Source: Actinoalloteichus_B caeruleus
GTDB taxonomy: Bacteria; Actinomycetota; Actinomycetes; Mycobacteriales; Pseudonocardiaceae
Length of the DNA stretch: 64,000 bases
Direction: 5' to 3' (one strand)
NCBI RefSeq assembly: GCF_000718005.1
Contig: NZ_JODV01000008.1
Each line of letters begins with the position of its first letter. Position 1 is the stretch's first letter. Positions 1-9,162 of the stretch are shown here, piece by piece. A program made the position numbers and the translations under genes. Under the pieces are notes generated by a model. It searched no databases, was not told the DNA's origin, and saw only the letters and a list, made by a program, of their open reading frames with translations.

Positions 1-1198
1 CCACGAGCAGCGCGTCGCACTTCACGGTGGACTTGGAGTGGTGGGCGCGCTTGGCGACCTTCACCAGACCCCGGTAGGAGGTCCGCCCGCCGCCCCGGGC
101 CACCGACTTGGAGACGATGGTGGACGAGGTGTGCGGCGCGAGGTGCTCCATCTTCGCGCCGGCGTCCTGGTGCTGGCCCTCACCGGCGAAGGCGATGGAC
201 AGCACCTCGCCCTTGGCGTGCTCCCCCATCAGGAAGACCGACGGGTACTTCATGGTCACCTTGGAGCCGATGTTGCCGTCGACCCACTCCATGGTCGCGC
301 CCTCTTCGGCCTTGGCGCGCTTGGTGACCAGGTTGTAGACGTTGTTCGACCAGTTCTGGATGGTCGTGTACCGGCAGCGGGCGCCCTTCTTCACGATGAT
401 CTCGACGACCGCCGAGTGCAGCGAGTCGGACTTGTAGATCGGCGCGGTGCAGCCCTCGACGTAGTGGACGTAGGCGTCCTCGTCGACGATGATCAACGTC
501 CGCTCGAACTGGCCCATGTTCTCCGTGTTGATCCGGAAGTAGGCCTGGAGCGGGATGTCGACCTGGACGCCCTTGGGCACGTAGATGAAGGAGCCGCCGG
601 ACCACACGGAGGTGTTCAGCGCGGAGAACTTGTTGTCGCCCGCCGGGATGACGGAGCCGAAGTACTCGCGGAACAGCTCGGGGTGCTCCCGCAGGCCGGT
701 GTCGGTGTCCAGGAAGAGGACGCCCTGGGCCTCCAGGTCCTCCCGGATCTTGTGGTAGACGACCTCGGACTCGTACTGCGCGGCGACACCCGCGACCAGC
801 CGCTGCTTCTCCGCCTCGGGGATGCCCAGCTTGTCGTAGGTGTTCTTGATGTCCTCGGGCAGGTCCTCCCAGCTGGTGGCCTGCTGCTCGGTGGAGCGCA
901 CGAAGTACTTGATGGTGTCGAAGTCGATGCCGGAGAGGTCGGCTCCCCAGTTCGGCATCGGCTTGCGCTCGAAGAGCCGCAGCGCTTTCAGCCGGGTCTC
1001 CAGCATCCAGTCCGGCTCGTTCTTCTTGGCGGAGATGTCCCGAACGACGTCCTCGTTCAGGCCACGCCGCGCGCTGGCACCCGCCACGTCGGAGTCGGCC
1101 CAGCCGTACTCGTAGTTGCCCAGAGTCGCCAGGGTCTCCTCCTGGCTCAGCGGCTCCGTCTGCGTGGTGGGTGTGCGCTGCTCGGCAGCGGCAGTCAT
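1..1198 (-). CDS. sufB: Fe-S cluster assembly scaffold SufB (partial, 3' end off window)
   Basis: SufB is the core scaffold of the SUF (SufBCD) iron-sulphur assembly complex in the cytosol. About 399 residues are visible, from ATG at 1198 (ACGGAGGGG ribosome site just upstream) to the window edge; the family is about 470-480 aa, so the C-terminus is missing. Typical SufB stretches can be read, such as NYEYGWAD near residue 30, the WSGGSFIYVPKGV region and the VHYVEGCTAPIY segment. It lies 105 bp downstream of sufR on the same strand, the usual actinobacterial arrangement; sufD, sufC and sufS are expected beyond the left edge. Confidence 0.95.
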   Translation of the reverse strand, partial: MTAAAEQRTPTTQTEPLSQEETLATLGNYEYGWADSDVAGASARRGLNEDVVRDISAKKNEPDWMLETRLKALRLFERKPMPNWGADLSGIDFDTIKYFVRSTEQQATSWEDLPEDIKNTYDKLGIPEAEKQRLVAGVAAQYESEVVYHKIREDLEAQGVLFLDTDTGLREHPELFREYFGSVIPAGDNKFSALNTSVWSGGSFIYVPKGVQVDIPLQAYFRINTENMGQFERTLIIVDEDAYVHYVEGCTAPIYKSDSLHSAVVEIIVKKGARCRYTTIQNWSNNVYNLVTKRAKAEEGATMEWVDGNIGSKVTMKYPSVFLMGEHAKGEVLSIAFAGEGQHQDAGAKMEHLAPHTSSTIVSKSVARGGGRTSYRGLVKVAKRAHHSKSTVKCDALLV

Positions 1199-1278
1199 AC
1201 GGATTCCCCTCCGTCCCGGATCGGGGCTGTCATGCCCGGACGCGCCGAACGCGCCGGATCACTGTTCGGGTTCCGCGC

Positions 1279-1296
1279 CTCGCCCGGACGGGCGAG
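1279..1296. terminator. sufR-sufB intergenic hairpin
   Basis: CTCGCCCG-GA-CGGGCGAG is a perfect 8-bp inverted repeat between the sufR stop (1304) and the sufB start (1198). Flanking GCGC repeats could lengthen the stem. It has no T-run, so it may be an attenuator or an mRNA-stability element rather than a full terminator. Confidence 0.35.
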
Positions 1297-1303
1297 CGCG
1301 CGG

Positions 1304-2047
1304 TCATTGTCGATCGTCGTTCCGGTCGCCCGGGGTGGGGTTGACCGGCACGTGGGTCGTGCAGGCCGCGTCACCCCTGGCGATCGTGGCGAGGCGCTGC
1401 ACGTGGGTTCCGAGCAGGTCGGCGAACACCGCGGTCTCCGCCTCGCACAGCTGCGGGAACTCCGCGGCGACGTGCGCCACGGGGCAGTGGTGCTGGCAGA
1501 GCTGCTCCCCTGTCCCGACCCGGCGGGTCGAGGAAGAGTAGCCCTCCCTGCTCAGCGCCGCGGCCAGCGCCTCCGCCCTCGCCGCGACGTCCGGTTCGGC
1601 GACAACCGCGTCCCGGTGCCGTTCGACGAGCGCCGCGACACGGCGCTCCGCGAACAGCCGGACCGCCCGTTCCCCGCCCTGTTCGGCGAGGAAGCGCAGC
1701 GCGGCGACCGCCAGGTCGTCGTAGGCGTGCCCGAACTGCGCCCGTCCCCGCTCGGTGAGCTGGAACAGCCGGGCCGGGCGGCCACGACGGCGTGAGCCGG
1801 CGGGCCTGGGCGCCTCCCGGCTGGAGGCGTGGCCCTCGGCGAGCAGCGCGTCGAGGTGTCGTCGCACCGCGACCGCGCTGACGCCGAGCTGCTCGGCGAT
1901 CGCCGCGGCGGTGCGCGGCCCCTGCTCCAGCAGGACCCGCGCCACCGACTGGCGGGCCCGACCGTCGATGGGTTGCGGCGCCTCGGAGGCGAGCTGGTCG
2001 CCCTCCGCGTCACCGCACCCCTCGGTGGCCTGTCCCGCCAATTTCAC
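1304..2047 (-). CDS. sufR: SufR, Fe-S cluster-sensing transcriptional regulator
   Basis: 247 aa with an N-terminal winged helix-turn-helix (residues ~30-75, ending AVRRHLDALLAEGHA) and a C-terminal sensor. The sensor has four cysteines spaced C-x3-C-x12-C-x27-C, the same spacing as the cluster ligands of mycobacterial SufR, so it very likely holds a [4Fe-4S] cluster and represses the suf operon when Fe-S supply is sufficient. The GTG start at 2047 lies 7 nt after a TAACCT -10 box on the minus strand (2055-2060), suggesting a leaderless transcript. It is the first gene of the suf operon and divergent from mptB. Confidence 0.92.
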   Translation of the reverse strand: MKLAGQATEGCGDAEGDQLASEAPQPIDGRARQSVARVLLEQGPRTAAAIAEQLGVSAVAVRRHLDALLAEGHASSREAPRPAGSRRRGRPARLFQLTERGRAQFGHAYDDLAVAALRFLAEQGGERAVRLFAERRVAALVERHRDAVVAEPDVAARAEALAAALSREGYSSSTRRVGTGEQLCQHHCPVAHVAAEFPQLCEAETAVFADLLGTHVQRLATIARGDAACTTHVPVNPTPGDRNDDRQ

Positions 2048-2093
2048 AACACACAGGTTACGTATTTCCCCCGGACACGCAAAACCTCACGGC

Positions 2094-2105
2094 GATCACG
2101 TGATC
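2094..2105. promoter_or_regulatory. Palindrome in the sufR/mptB divergent region
   Basis: GATCACGTGATC is a perfect 12-bp palindrome about 47 bp upstream of the sufR start and about 140 bp upstream of mptB. It is a candidate operator, perhaps for SufR itself, but the binding protein is inference. Confidence 0.35.
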
Positions 2106-2229
2106 CACATCACGCCCACGGCTGGTCGCCCTCCGCGGTCCCCGGCGGGTCGGAACACCGTCTCGGCTGGTCAACCGGGCAAAATACCCGATCGGGGCCG
2201 TACCGGCACCGGGGCCCGGGGCCGGCAGA

Positions 2230-2235
2230 TACTCT
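2230..2235 (+). promoter_or_regulatory. -10 box of mptB
   Basis: TACTCT lies 8 nt before GTG 2244, placing the transcription start at or next to the start codon. No convincing -35 is seen. It supports 2244 as the mptB start. Confidence 0.4.
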
Positions 2236-2243
2236 TCCGTCTC

Positions 2244-3878
2244 GTGGCGGCGGGCGAGACGGTCGGGGGCCAGCCGACCGAAGACGAAGATCACACCAGG
2301 CCGGATCGGCACCCGGACCGGGGTGGTGCGGGCGCCCGCACCACCACCCCCACCGCGACCCGCGCCGAGCCGCTGACGGACCCGGAGCCCCTGAACGACG
2401 CCGAACGACGCCAACTCGACGTCGTCCGGCGCTTCGGCACCGTCGGAGCACTGCTGATGGGTGTCGGGGCGCTCGGCGCCGGGGCCGCCCCGGTGATCAA
2501 CCCGCTCCCCGGCGTCCGTGTGCTCGGCCTGATGACCCGGATGCCCACCGTCGCGTTGGCCTGCACCTTCACCGGGATGTTGATGGTGGTGCTCGCCTGG
2601 CTGTGGCTGGGCAGACTGGCCGCCCCACGCCGGCGGAGGCTGATCTCCCGTTCCCAGATGGACCGCACCATGGTGATGTGGGCGCTGCCCTTCGTCGTGG
2701 CCCCACCGATGTTCAGCCGGGACGTCTACAGCTACCTCGCGCAGAGCGAGATCGCCGTGCGGGGCATGAACCCCTACGAACTGGGACCGGCCGACGCCCT
2801 CGGGGTGGACGACCCGCTGACCCGGGGCGTCACCAACATCTGGCGCGAGACCCCGGCCCCCTACCAGCCGCTCTTCCTCATCCTGTCCCGCGGCATCACG
2901 ATGATCGTGGGCGGCGACAACGTCATCCCCGGGATCCTGCTGCACCGGGTGCTCGCCCTCGCGGGGTTCGCCATGATCGTCTGGGCGCTGCCCCGCCTCG
3001 CGCGGCGGTGCGGCGTCCAGCCCACCTATGCGCTGTGGCTGGGGGCCGCCAACCCGCTCGTCCTGTTCCACCTGGTCAGCGGCATCCACAACGAGGCGCT
3101 CGCGATCGGTCTGATGCTCGCCGGGTTCGAACTCGCGCTGGCCCGGTCCGCCCTGCTCGGCACCGTCATCGTGGCCACCGCCGCCATGGTCAAGCTCCCC
3201 GCCGCGCTCGCGCTCGGCTTCCTCGGCGCCGCGCTGGCCCGCCGGGCCGGTGGCCGGATCAGCGACCTGCTGCGCACCGCGGCCTGGATGCTGGCGGTGT
3301 TCGCGACCGTGGTGGTGGCCGCGTCGCTGGGCAGCGGCCTGGGCTTCGGCTGGATCGAGGCGCTGAGCACCCCCGGGATGGTCCGCAGCTGGCTCTCCCC
3401 GGTCACCGCGGTGAGCCAGACCAGTGCCGGCCTCGGCATCCTGCTCGGACTCGGCAACCACACCGACGCCATCCTGGCCCTGGCCAGGGCGCTCGGGTAC
3501 GCCGCCGCCGCCGGTGTCTGCGGCCGCCTGCTGTGGGTGTCCTTCCGGGGCAGGATGGAACCGATGGTCGGGCTCGGCGCCGGGCTGGGCGCGGTCATGC
3601 TGCTCGGCCCCGTCCTCCACCCGTGGTACCTGCTGTGGGCCGCTCTCCCGCTGGCCGCGTCCAGCACCCGGCTGCGGTTCCGGCTCTCCGCGACCTGGCT
3701 GTCGGCCCTGGTGGCCTGCGCGGTGTTCCCGCCGGGATCGGCGTTCGACCACCGCCTGTACGTGCCGCAGTTCGCCATCCTGGCCGCACTGGTCACCCTC
3801 ATCCTGCCGCTGCTGCTGGTGCGCGGCCGCATCCCGAAGGCTGAGCGGCTGTTCCACCCGGCGCCGCCCGGCCGATGA
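2244..3878 (+). CDS. mptB: MptB-like polyprenol-phosphomannose alpha-1,6-mannosyltransferase
   Basis: 544 aa multi-pass GT-C fold membrane protein. MptB-type enzymes use polyprenyl-phosphate mannose outside the membrane to extend alpha-1,6-mannan cores. A hydrophilic N-terminus of ~55 residues is followed by at least ten hydrophobic segments; the first extracytoplasmic loop carries the FSRDVYSYLAQSEI motif, whose acidic residue is the usual GT-C catalytic position. GTG 2244 was chosen because a -10 box sits 8 nt upstream. Position between sufR and the ABC pair matches M. tuberculosis Rv1459c. The stop overlaps a possible ATG of the next gene. Mannan product and acceptor in this organism are unknown. 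Confidence 0.85.
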   Translation: MAAGETVGGQPTEDEDHTRPDRHPDRGGAGARTTTPTATRAEPLTDPEPLNDAERRQLDVVRRFGTVGALLMGVGALGAGAAPVINPLPGVRVLGLMTRMPTVALACTFTGMLMVVLAWLWLGRLAAPRRRRLISRSQMDRTMVMWALPFVVAPPMFSRDVYSYLAQSEIAVRGMNPYELGPADALGVDDPLTRGVTNIWRETPAPYQPLFLILSRGITMIVGGDNVIPGILLHRVLALAGFAMIVWALPRLARRCGVQPTYALWLGAANPLVLFHLVSGIHNEALAIGLMLAGFELALARSALLGTVIVATAAMVKLPAALALGFLGAALARRAGGRISDLLRTAAWMLAVFATVVVAASLGSGLGFGWIEALSTPGMVRSWLSPVTAVSQTSAGLGILLGLGNHTDAILALARALGYAAAAGVCGRLLWVSFRGRMEPMVGLGAGLGAVMLLGPVLHPWYLLWAALPLAASSTRLRFRLSATWLSALVACAVFPPGSAFDHRLYVPQFAILAALVTLILPLLLVRGRIPKAERLFHPAPPGR

Positions 3879-3901
3879 CCGTGCGGTTAGGCTCAACCGT
3901 C

Positions 3902-4830
<929 letters not shown>

Positions 4831-4834
<4 letters not shown>

Positions 4835-5628
4835 CCGACGTGCTCTCGCCGGAGTCCCGTTTCGCGCCGGGCACGTTCACCCCGTCACCCGGGCGCGGGC
4901 GCGTGTCGCGGATGCTGTTCACCCAGGCCAGGACCGAGCTGCTGCTCAACCTGCGCCACGCCGAGCAGCTCCTGCTCACGATGATCATCCCGATGGCGCT
5001 GCTCATCGGCCTGAGCACCCTCCCCCTGCTGCCCATCGACGAGCCGAGGGTGGACTCGGTGGCCCCCCGCGTGTTCGCGCTCGCGGTGATCTCCACCGCC
5101 TTCACCGGGCAGGCCATCATGCTCGGGTTCGACCGCCGCTACGGCGTGCTCAAACGCCTGGCGGCGACCGCGCTGCCCCGGTGGTCGCTGGTGGCCGCCC
5201 GGGTGCTCGCCAACCTGGCGATCGTCGCGGTCCAGCTGCTGCTGCTCGGCGTGGTGGCCGCCTTCCTGGGGTGGACGCCCTCCCTGGCGGGCGTCGCCGG
5301 CGGCGTGTGCCTGCTCCTGCTCGGGGTGGCCGCGTTCGGCGCGCTTGGCGTGCTGGTCGGCGGGGCGCTGCGGGCCGAGGCGGTGCTGGCGATCGCCAAC
5401 GCGGTGTGGTTCGTGCTGCTCCTCGCGGGAGGAGTGGTCCTCCCGGTGGACAGCCTTCCCGACGGGTTGGCCGCCGTGGTGCGCCTGCTCCCGTCGTCGG
5501 CGCTGGCCGAGGGGATGGAGTCGGTGCTGCGCGAGGGTGCCTTCCCCGGGTGGGCGCCGTTGGTGGTGCTGCTCGGTTGGGCGACAGTGGCGGGCGTCTC
5601 GGCAGTGCGTACCACCCGACTGACCTGA
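4831..5628 (+). CDS. ABC-2 type permease (Rv1457c-like)
   Basis: 265 aa with about six membrane helices (first ~LLLTMIIPMALLIGLSTLPLL, last near the C-terminus). GTG 4831 overlaps the ATPase stop (GTGA), so the two are translationally coupled and form one exporter. The order ATPase-permease-ctaA is conserved with M. tuberculosis. Substrate unknown. Confidence 0.87.
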
Positions 5629-5641
5629 GCGGGGCCCGGCC

Positions 5642-5647
5642 TAGCAT
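5642..5647 (+). promoter_or_regulatory. -10 box of ctaA
   Basis: TAGCAT ends 6 nt before GTG 5654, consistent with a leaderless ctaA transcript in addition to read-through from the ABC genes. Confidence 0.4.
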
Positions 5648-5653
5648 TGCGGC

Positions 5654-6667
5654 GTGTCGCTTCCCGCCTTTCTCGTCCGTTTCCTGGACCGCTTCTCCTC
5701 GCCGAGTCCCCGGCTGATGCGCGCGTTCGCGATCGCCGCCGTGGTGACCCACGCGGGGATCGCGGTCACCGGTTCGGTGGTGAGGGTCACCGGGTCGGGG
5801 CTGGGCTGCCCCACCTGGCCGAACTGCTTCCCCGGAAGTCTCGTCCCCGTCGCGCACCCCGAGTACGACACCCTCAACCAGTGGATCGAGTTCGGCAACC
5901 GGTTGCTGACCGGCGTGGTGGGCTTCGTCTCGCTGGCCTGCCTGTTCCTGGCTCTGATCACCCGCCCTCGGCGGCGTCGACTGGTGCTGCTCGCGCTGGC
6001 GATGCCGCTCGGCACCCTGGCGCAGGGGATCATGGGCGGCATCACGGTGCTGATGGAGCTGCGGTGGTGGACGGTCGCCCTGCACTTCCTCGGATCCTCG
6101 TTGCTGGTCTGGCTGGCGGTGCTCCTGGTGCGGGCGAGCACCGAGGGCGACCAGGAGGAACGTCCGCTCGTGCCCGGCGCGGTGCGCGGACTGGTGCTCA
6201 CGATGAACATCGTCCTGGCGGGGCTGCTGGTCACCGGCACGCTCGTCACGGCGGCCGGACCGCACTCGGGGGACATCGACACGCCTCGCCTGGAGCTGCC
6301 GGTCGCCAACCTGGCGCAGGTCCACGCCGAGTTCCTGTTCCTCTTCCTGGGCATGCTCATCGCCCTCGGGTTCACGATGCGGGCGGTCTCGGCGCCGGCG
6401 CGGATGTGGCGCGGGTTCTGGTGGGTGGTGGGCGTCGTACTCGCCCAGGGGACGGTCGGGATGGTCCAGTACTGGACGGGCGTTCCCGAGGTGCTGGTCG
6501 CGCTGCACGTGCTGGGTGCCGGCGCGACGGTGGTGGTCGTCGCGTGGTTCTGGACCACCCTGCGTGACCGGGGCCGCGCGCCGGTCCCCTTCTCCACCCG
6601 AGGGCGGGCCTCGGACGGCTCGGCCGCCGCTCCCCGGGAGCCGGTCGGCGCGGGAAGCTCCGACTGA
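5654..6667 (+). CDS. ctaA: Haem A synthase CtaA (COX15 family)
   Basis: 337 aa membrane protein that oxidises the C8 methyl of haem O to the formyl of haem A for aa3-type cytochrome oxidase. About eight transmembrane helices are visible with the family's haem-ligand histidines: one in the WWTVALHFL helix, one in the VHAEFLFLFLG helix and one in VALHVLGAG. The conserved loop GLGCPTWPNCFPG with its two cysteines is present. The GTG start follows a -10 box by 6 nt. The final ~40 residues are polar and charged, likely cytoplasmic. Its position after the ABC pair matches Rv1456c. Confidence 0.93.
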   Translation: MSLPAFLVRFLDRFSSPSPRLMRAFAIAAVVTHAGIAVTGSVVRVTGSGLGCPTWPNCFPGSLVPVAHPEYDTLNQWIEFGNRLLTGVVGFVSLACLFLALITRPRRRRLVLLALAMPLGTLAQGIMGGITVLMELRWWTVALHFLGSSLLVWLAVLLVRASTEGDQEERPLVPGAVRGLVLTMNIVLAGLLVTGTLVTAAGPHSGDIDTPRLELPVANLAQVHAEFLFLFLGMLIALGFTMRAVSAPARMWRGFWWVVGVVLAQGTVGMVQYWTGVPEVLVALHVLGAGATVVVVAWFWTTLRDRGRAPVPFSTRGRASDGSAAAPREPVGAGSSD

Positions 6668-6687
6668 GCACGGGGCGGCGGGCGCGG

Positions 6688-7167
6688 TCAGCGTCGGCGG
6701 GGGCGGTCCCGCGACCACTGCTCCCACAGCTCGGGGAGCTGGTCGGCGAGCCACTCGTAGAACTGGTTGACCGTTCGGAGCCGGGCGGCGCGTTCCGAGT
6801 CGCCGGACAGCAGCCGCAGTCCCGCCGCCGTGAGGTCCCGCGCGCCGCGCACGCGGTCGAAGCGGCCCTGCACGAAGTCCGGCCACCGGCTCTCCTCCAC
6901 CCGGTAGAGGGCGGCCTCCTTGCCCCGCCGGGTCGTCTTGCTCACGACGCCGGCCCGGACCAACAGCCGGATGTTGGTGCTGACCGAACCGCTGCTCGCG
7001 TCGAGGGCGGCGGAGAGCTCGGCGGCCGTCCGCTCGGGCGGGTCGCAGATGAGGAGGTACCCCAGGATGCGGCCGGCGATCAGGGGCATCCCCTCCTCGA
7101 CGTAGAATGCTGCGACCTGCTCGATCCAGTTGGCGCTCGGTGTCGAGTAGCTACCTCTGTCGGTCAT
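6688..7167 (-). CDS. GbsR/MarR-type winged-helix transcriptional regulator
   Basis: 159 aa. A winged helix-turn-helix spans roughly residues 35-95 (SAALDASSGSVSTNIRLLVRAGVV, then a basic wing TTRRGKEAALYRV), followed by a helical dimerisation region. The layout fits the GbsR family of MarR-like regulators. It is convergent with ctaA (20 bp apart) and divergent from the small gene at 7296. A clear promoter and an 18-bp imperfect palindrome over its start site suggest autoregulation. The effector and other targets cannot be read from the sequence. Confidence 0.8.
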   Translation of the reverse strand: MTDRGSYSTPSANWIEQVAAFYVEEGMPLIAGRILGYLLICDPPERTAAELSAALDASSGSVSTNIRLLVRAGVVSKTTRRGKEAALYRVEESRWPDFVQGRFDRVRGARDLTAAGLRLLSGDSERAARLRTVNQFYEWLADQLPELWEQWSRDRPRRR

Positions 7168-7189
7168 GGCATCAGCCTCTGCCGGTTGG

Positions 7190-7207
7190 TTTCACTGACC
7201 ACTGAAA
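7190..7207. promoter_or_regulatory. Candidate operator of the GbsR-type regulator
   Basis: An 18-bp imperfect palindrome, TTTCACTGACCACTGAAA (7 of 9 pairs), covers the predicted transcription start (~7203) of the regulator gene, the right place for autorepression. Confidence 0.45.
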
Positions 7208-7209
7208 GT

Positions 7210-7238
7210 ACGGTAGCTGCTGACTCTCGATCGATCAA
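7210..7238 (-). promoter_or_regulatory. Promoter of the GbsR-type regulator
   Basis: On the minus strand, -35 TTGATC (7233-7238) is separated by exactly 17 nt from -10 TACCGT (7210-7215), giving a start near 7203 and a ~36-nt leader to ATG 7167. Confidence 0.55.
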
Positions 7239-7295
7239 TCAGGCGGGCCGATCACCGCACCGGTCCGCCACGGGCCGCACTCACGGGAGCCGACG

Positions 7296-7724
7296 ATGAC
7301 AGAGCGCTGGAGCACTCCGGACGAGGTCCGGAGCGCACGGGAACGGATGGAAGCGGCCATTCCCGGCTGGACGGCGCCAGCCGCGTTCGGCGTGGGCGTG
7401 TCGATCTGGGACGACGTCGACTTCCCGGTGGTGAACGTCGGTACCCACCAGCTGGCCGCGGTGGTGCTGGCCACCGTCTGCGGGCACGTCTCCGGCAGCG
7501 GGAGCTACCCCCTGGAGCTGGCGGACCTCGACCAGGCGATCGAGCTGCTCACCCCCGCCGAGGCGTGCGAGGAGTTCGACCACCCGAACCTGATCTCCTG
7601 GCGGCGCATCAGGACGTTACTGGTGGCCGACCCGAGGACCCGGGCCGTCGCGGCGTTCTGCGGCGACCTCGACGAACCCATCAGCGATCCCAGTCTGCTG
7701 CGGCTGCGGGCCGCGATGCCCTGA
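7296..7724 (+). CDS. Hypothetical protein, 142 aa
   Basis: I do not recognise this protein. It is soluble and acidic, with no signal peptide or membrane segment. ATG 7296 has a GGGAG ribosome site 7-8 nt upstream, and codon use matches its neighbours. It is divergent from the GbsR-type regulator and separated by 128 bp that hold that regulator's promoter and operator, so it may be a target. It is followed by a strong hairpin. Confidence 0.7.
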   Translation: MTERWSTPDEVRSARERMEAAIPGWTAPAAFGVGVSIWDDVDFPVVNVGTHQLAAVVLATVCGHVSGSGSYPLELADLDQAIELLTPAEACEEFDHPNLISWRRIRTLLVADPRTRAVAAFCGDLDEPISDPSLLRLRAAMP

Positions 7725-7735
7725 GCCGGCCCGAG

Positions 7736-7765
7736 GACCCGCCGACCGGTCCGGACCGGCGGGTC
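7736..7765. terminator. Bidirectional terminator hairpin
   Basis: GACCCGCCG and CGGCGGGTC form a perfect 9-bp stem with a 12-nt loop, between the convergent gene ends at 7724 and 7852. Confidence 0.55.
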
Positions 7766-7851
7766 GCGGAGGGGGCACCCGCGCCCCGCCCGGTGGAGCG
7801 ACGCCAGTGGTGGCTGGTGCCGGGTCCCGCCACGGCCGCCGGCCTCGGTCC

Positions 7852-8739
7852 TCACCGGACCCGGTTGCGCACGGCGGAGGCGAAGCGGGCGACGGCGGCG
7901 GGATCGGCCGCGCCGAACCCCAGGGTGGGTTCGGTGACCTCCAGCTCCAACAACACCGGGTCACCCCCGTCTCCCCCGACGAGGTCGACCCGGGCGTAGA
8001 GCAGGTCCGATCTGGACATGCCCAGGAGGTCGGCTGCCAGGTCGACGCAGTCCTCGGCGACCCGTCGCCACCTGCCCGTCGGCGCTGCCGGCGTCAGCCC
8101 CTGTTCGTCCACCGACAGCCCGGCGTCCCTGGCGGCGGGCCCGGTGAGCAGGGCGGGTTTGGCGAAGGCGTGCGAGTACTGGCCACCGAGGAACACCAAC
8201 GCGTACTCGCCCCGGCGGTCCACCTCGTGCTGGTAGGGCTGCACGACGGCGGTCGCGCCGCTGGCGTGCAGTTCGGCGAGCCAGGCCTGTGCCGCCGAGC
8301 GCTCCTCGGGACCGAACCGTCCGGCGCCCCGGGCGCCGGCCCCCACCGAGGGCTTGACGACGACCTCCCCGCCCGGCCAGTCCGCTGGCTCCCCGGGTGC
8401 CACCAGCTGGGTGGGTACCACCGGGAGCCCGGCGTGCGACAACTCCACCAGGTAGCGCTTGTCGGTGTTCCACCGCACCGCCCGGACGGGGTTGAGCAGG
8501 GTGGGAACCGAGGAGCACCATTCCAGGAACTCGGCCCGCCGCCAGGTGTAGTCCCAGGGCGACCGGAGCACGACCGCCTCGTCGTCGGTCGCCTCGAAGC
8601 CCCAGGCCGCCCAGCGGGCCGAGACACCGACCTCACCCAGGGCCGTCACCAGCTCGGCGTCGTCAGCGTCCCCTCCGGGAAGCTCGGCGCAGGTCACCAG
8701 CACCACCCGGCCGCCGGAGGAGGAACCGGGCCGCCTCAC
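7852..8739 (-). CDS. ATP-grasp domain protein
   Basis: 295 aa. The middle region shows an ATP-grasp fold: a Lys-containing segment (GGEVVVKPSVGAGARGAGRF), the acidic strand YALVFLGGQYSHAF, and C-terminal metal ligands (YARVDLVGG and LLELEVTEPTLGF). It resembles orphan RimK/DcsG-like ligases that form amide bonds or activate carboxylates; the substrate cannot be told. GTG 8739 overlaps the upstream gene's stop by 4 bp (GTGA), so the two are coupled; a longer reading upstream would run through that gene and is not supported. Confidence 0.82.
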   Translation of the reverse strand: MRRPGSSSGGRVVLVTCAELPGGDADDAELVTALGEVGVSARWAAWGFEATDDEAVVLRSPWDYTWRRAEFLEWCSSVPTLLNPVRAVRWNTDKRYLVELSHAGLPVVPTQLVAPGEPADWPGGEVVVKPSVGAGARGAGRFGPEERSAAQAWLAELHASGATAVVQPYQHEVDRRGEYALVFLGGQYSHAFAKPALLTGPAARDAGLSVDEQGLTPAAPTGRWRRVAEDCVDLAADLLGMSRSDLLYARVDLVGGDGGDPVLLELEVTEPTLGFGAADPAAVARFASAVRNRVR

Positions 8740-9050
8740 CGGCCGCGAGCGCGGGGACCGGCCATCCGGCGCCGGTGCTCCGGCCCGATCGCCAGCGCCG
8801 CCACGGTGGGCTGGTCCCAGTCGCTGATCTCGACACCGGGAACCGAGGCGCACAGCCGCCGGGCGGTCTCGTCGTCGCGCACCACGAGGTCACCGAGCGC
8901 CCCGTCCCCGCCCACCAGGCAGATCCGCGCACCGGGGCGGCCGAGCGGGCTGATGACGGCCCGTGCCGCTCCGTCGTGCCGGCGGACGAAACGGCGCAAC
9001 GCCTTCTGGTCGGCGCCCCGCACGGGAGGGTGCGTGGTGTCCTCACTCAT
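8736..9050 (-). CDS. Hypothetical protein coupled to the ATP-grasp gene
   Basis: 104 aa, not recognised. A short hydrophobic beta-rich core (ARICLVGGDGALGDLVVRDD) and a basic tail are visible, with no signal peptide. It overlaps the ATP-grasp gene by 4 bp, suggesting a partner or accessory role. ATG 9050 is the start; the upstream gene is divergent. Confidence 0.65.
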   Translation of the reverse strand: MSEDTTHPPVRGADQKALRRFVRRHDGAARAVISPLGRPGARICLVGGDGALGDLVVRDDETARRLCASVPGVEISDWDQPTVAALAIGPEHRRRMAGPRARGR

Positions 9051-9150
9051 GCCCCCACCCTAGGAGTTCGCGGCGGGCGGGAAAACCCACGTGTCGCTGG
9101 ATATCGGTGCCGTGGGGCCCACTCCCCTGGTTGTTAGCAAGACAAACGAC

Positions 9151-9156
9151 TATCGT
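9151..9156 (+). promoter_or_regulatory. -10 box of the DUF885 gene
   Basis: TATCGT lies 6 nt before GTG 9163, which fixes the start and suggests a leaderless transcript. Confidence 0.4.
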
Positions 9157-9162
9157 GCTGGC

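Noticed and set aside
1305..1316. ATTGTCGAT near the sufR 3' end
   Set aside because: Lies at the end of sufR and lacks the second half-site.
2058..3896. 612-codon open frame on the minus strand
   Set aside because: Antisense to mptB; composition is His/Gln/Gly/Arg-rich with no domain.
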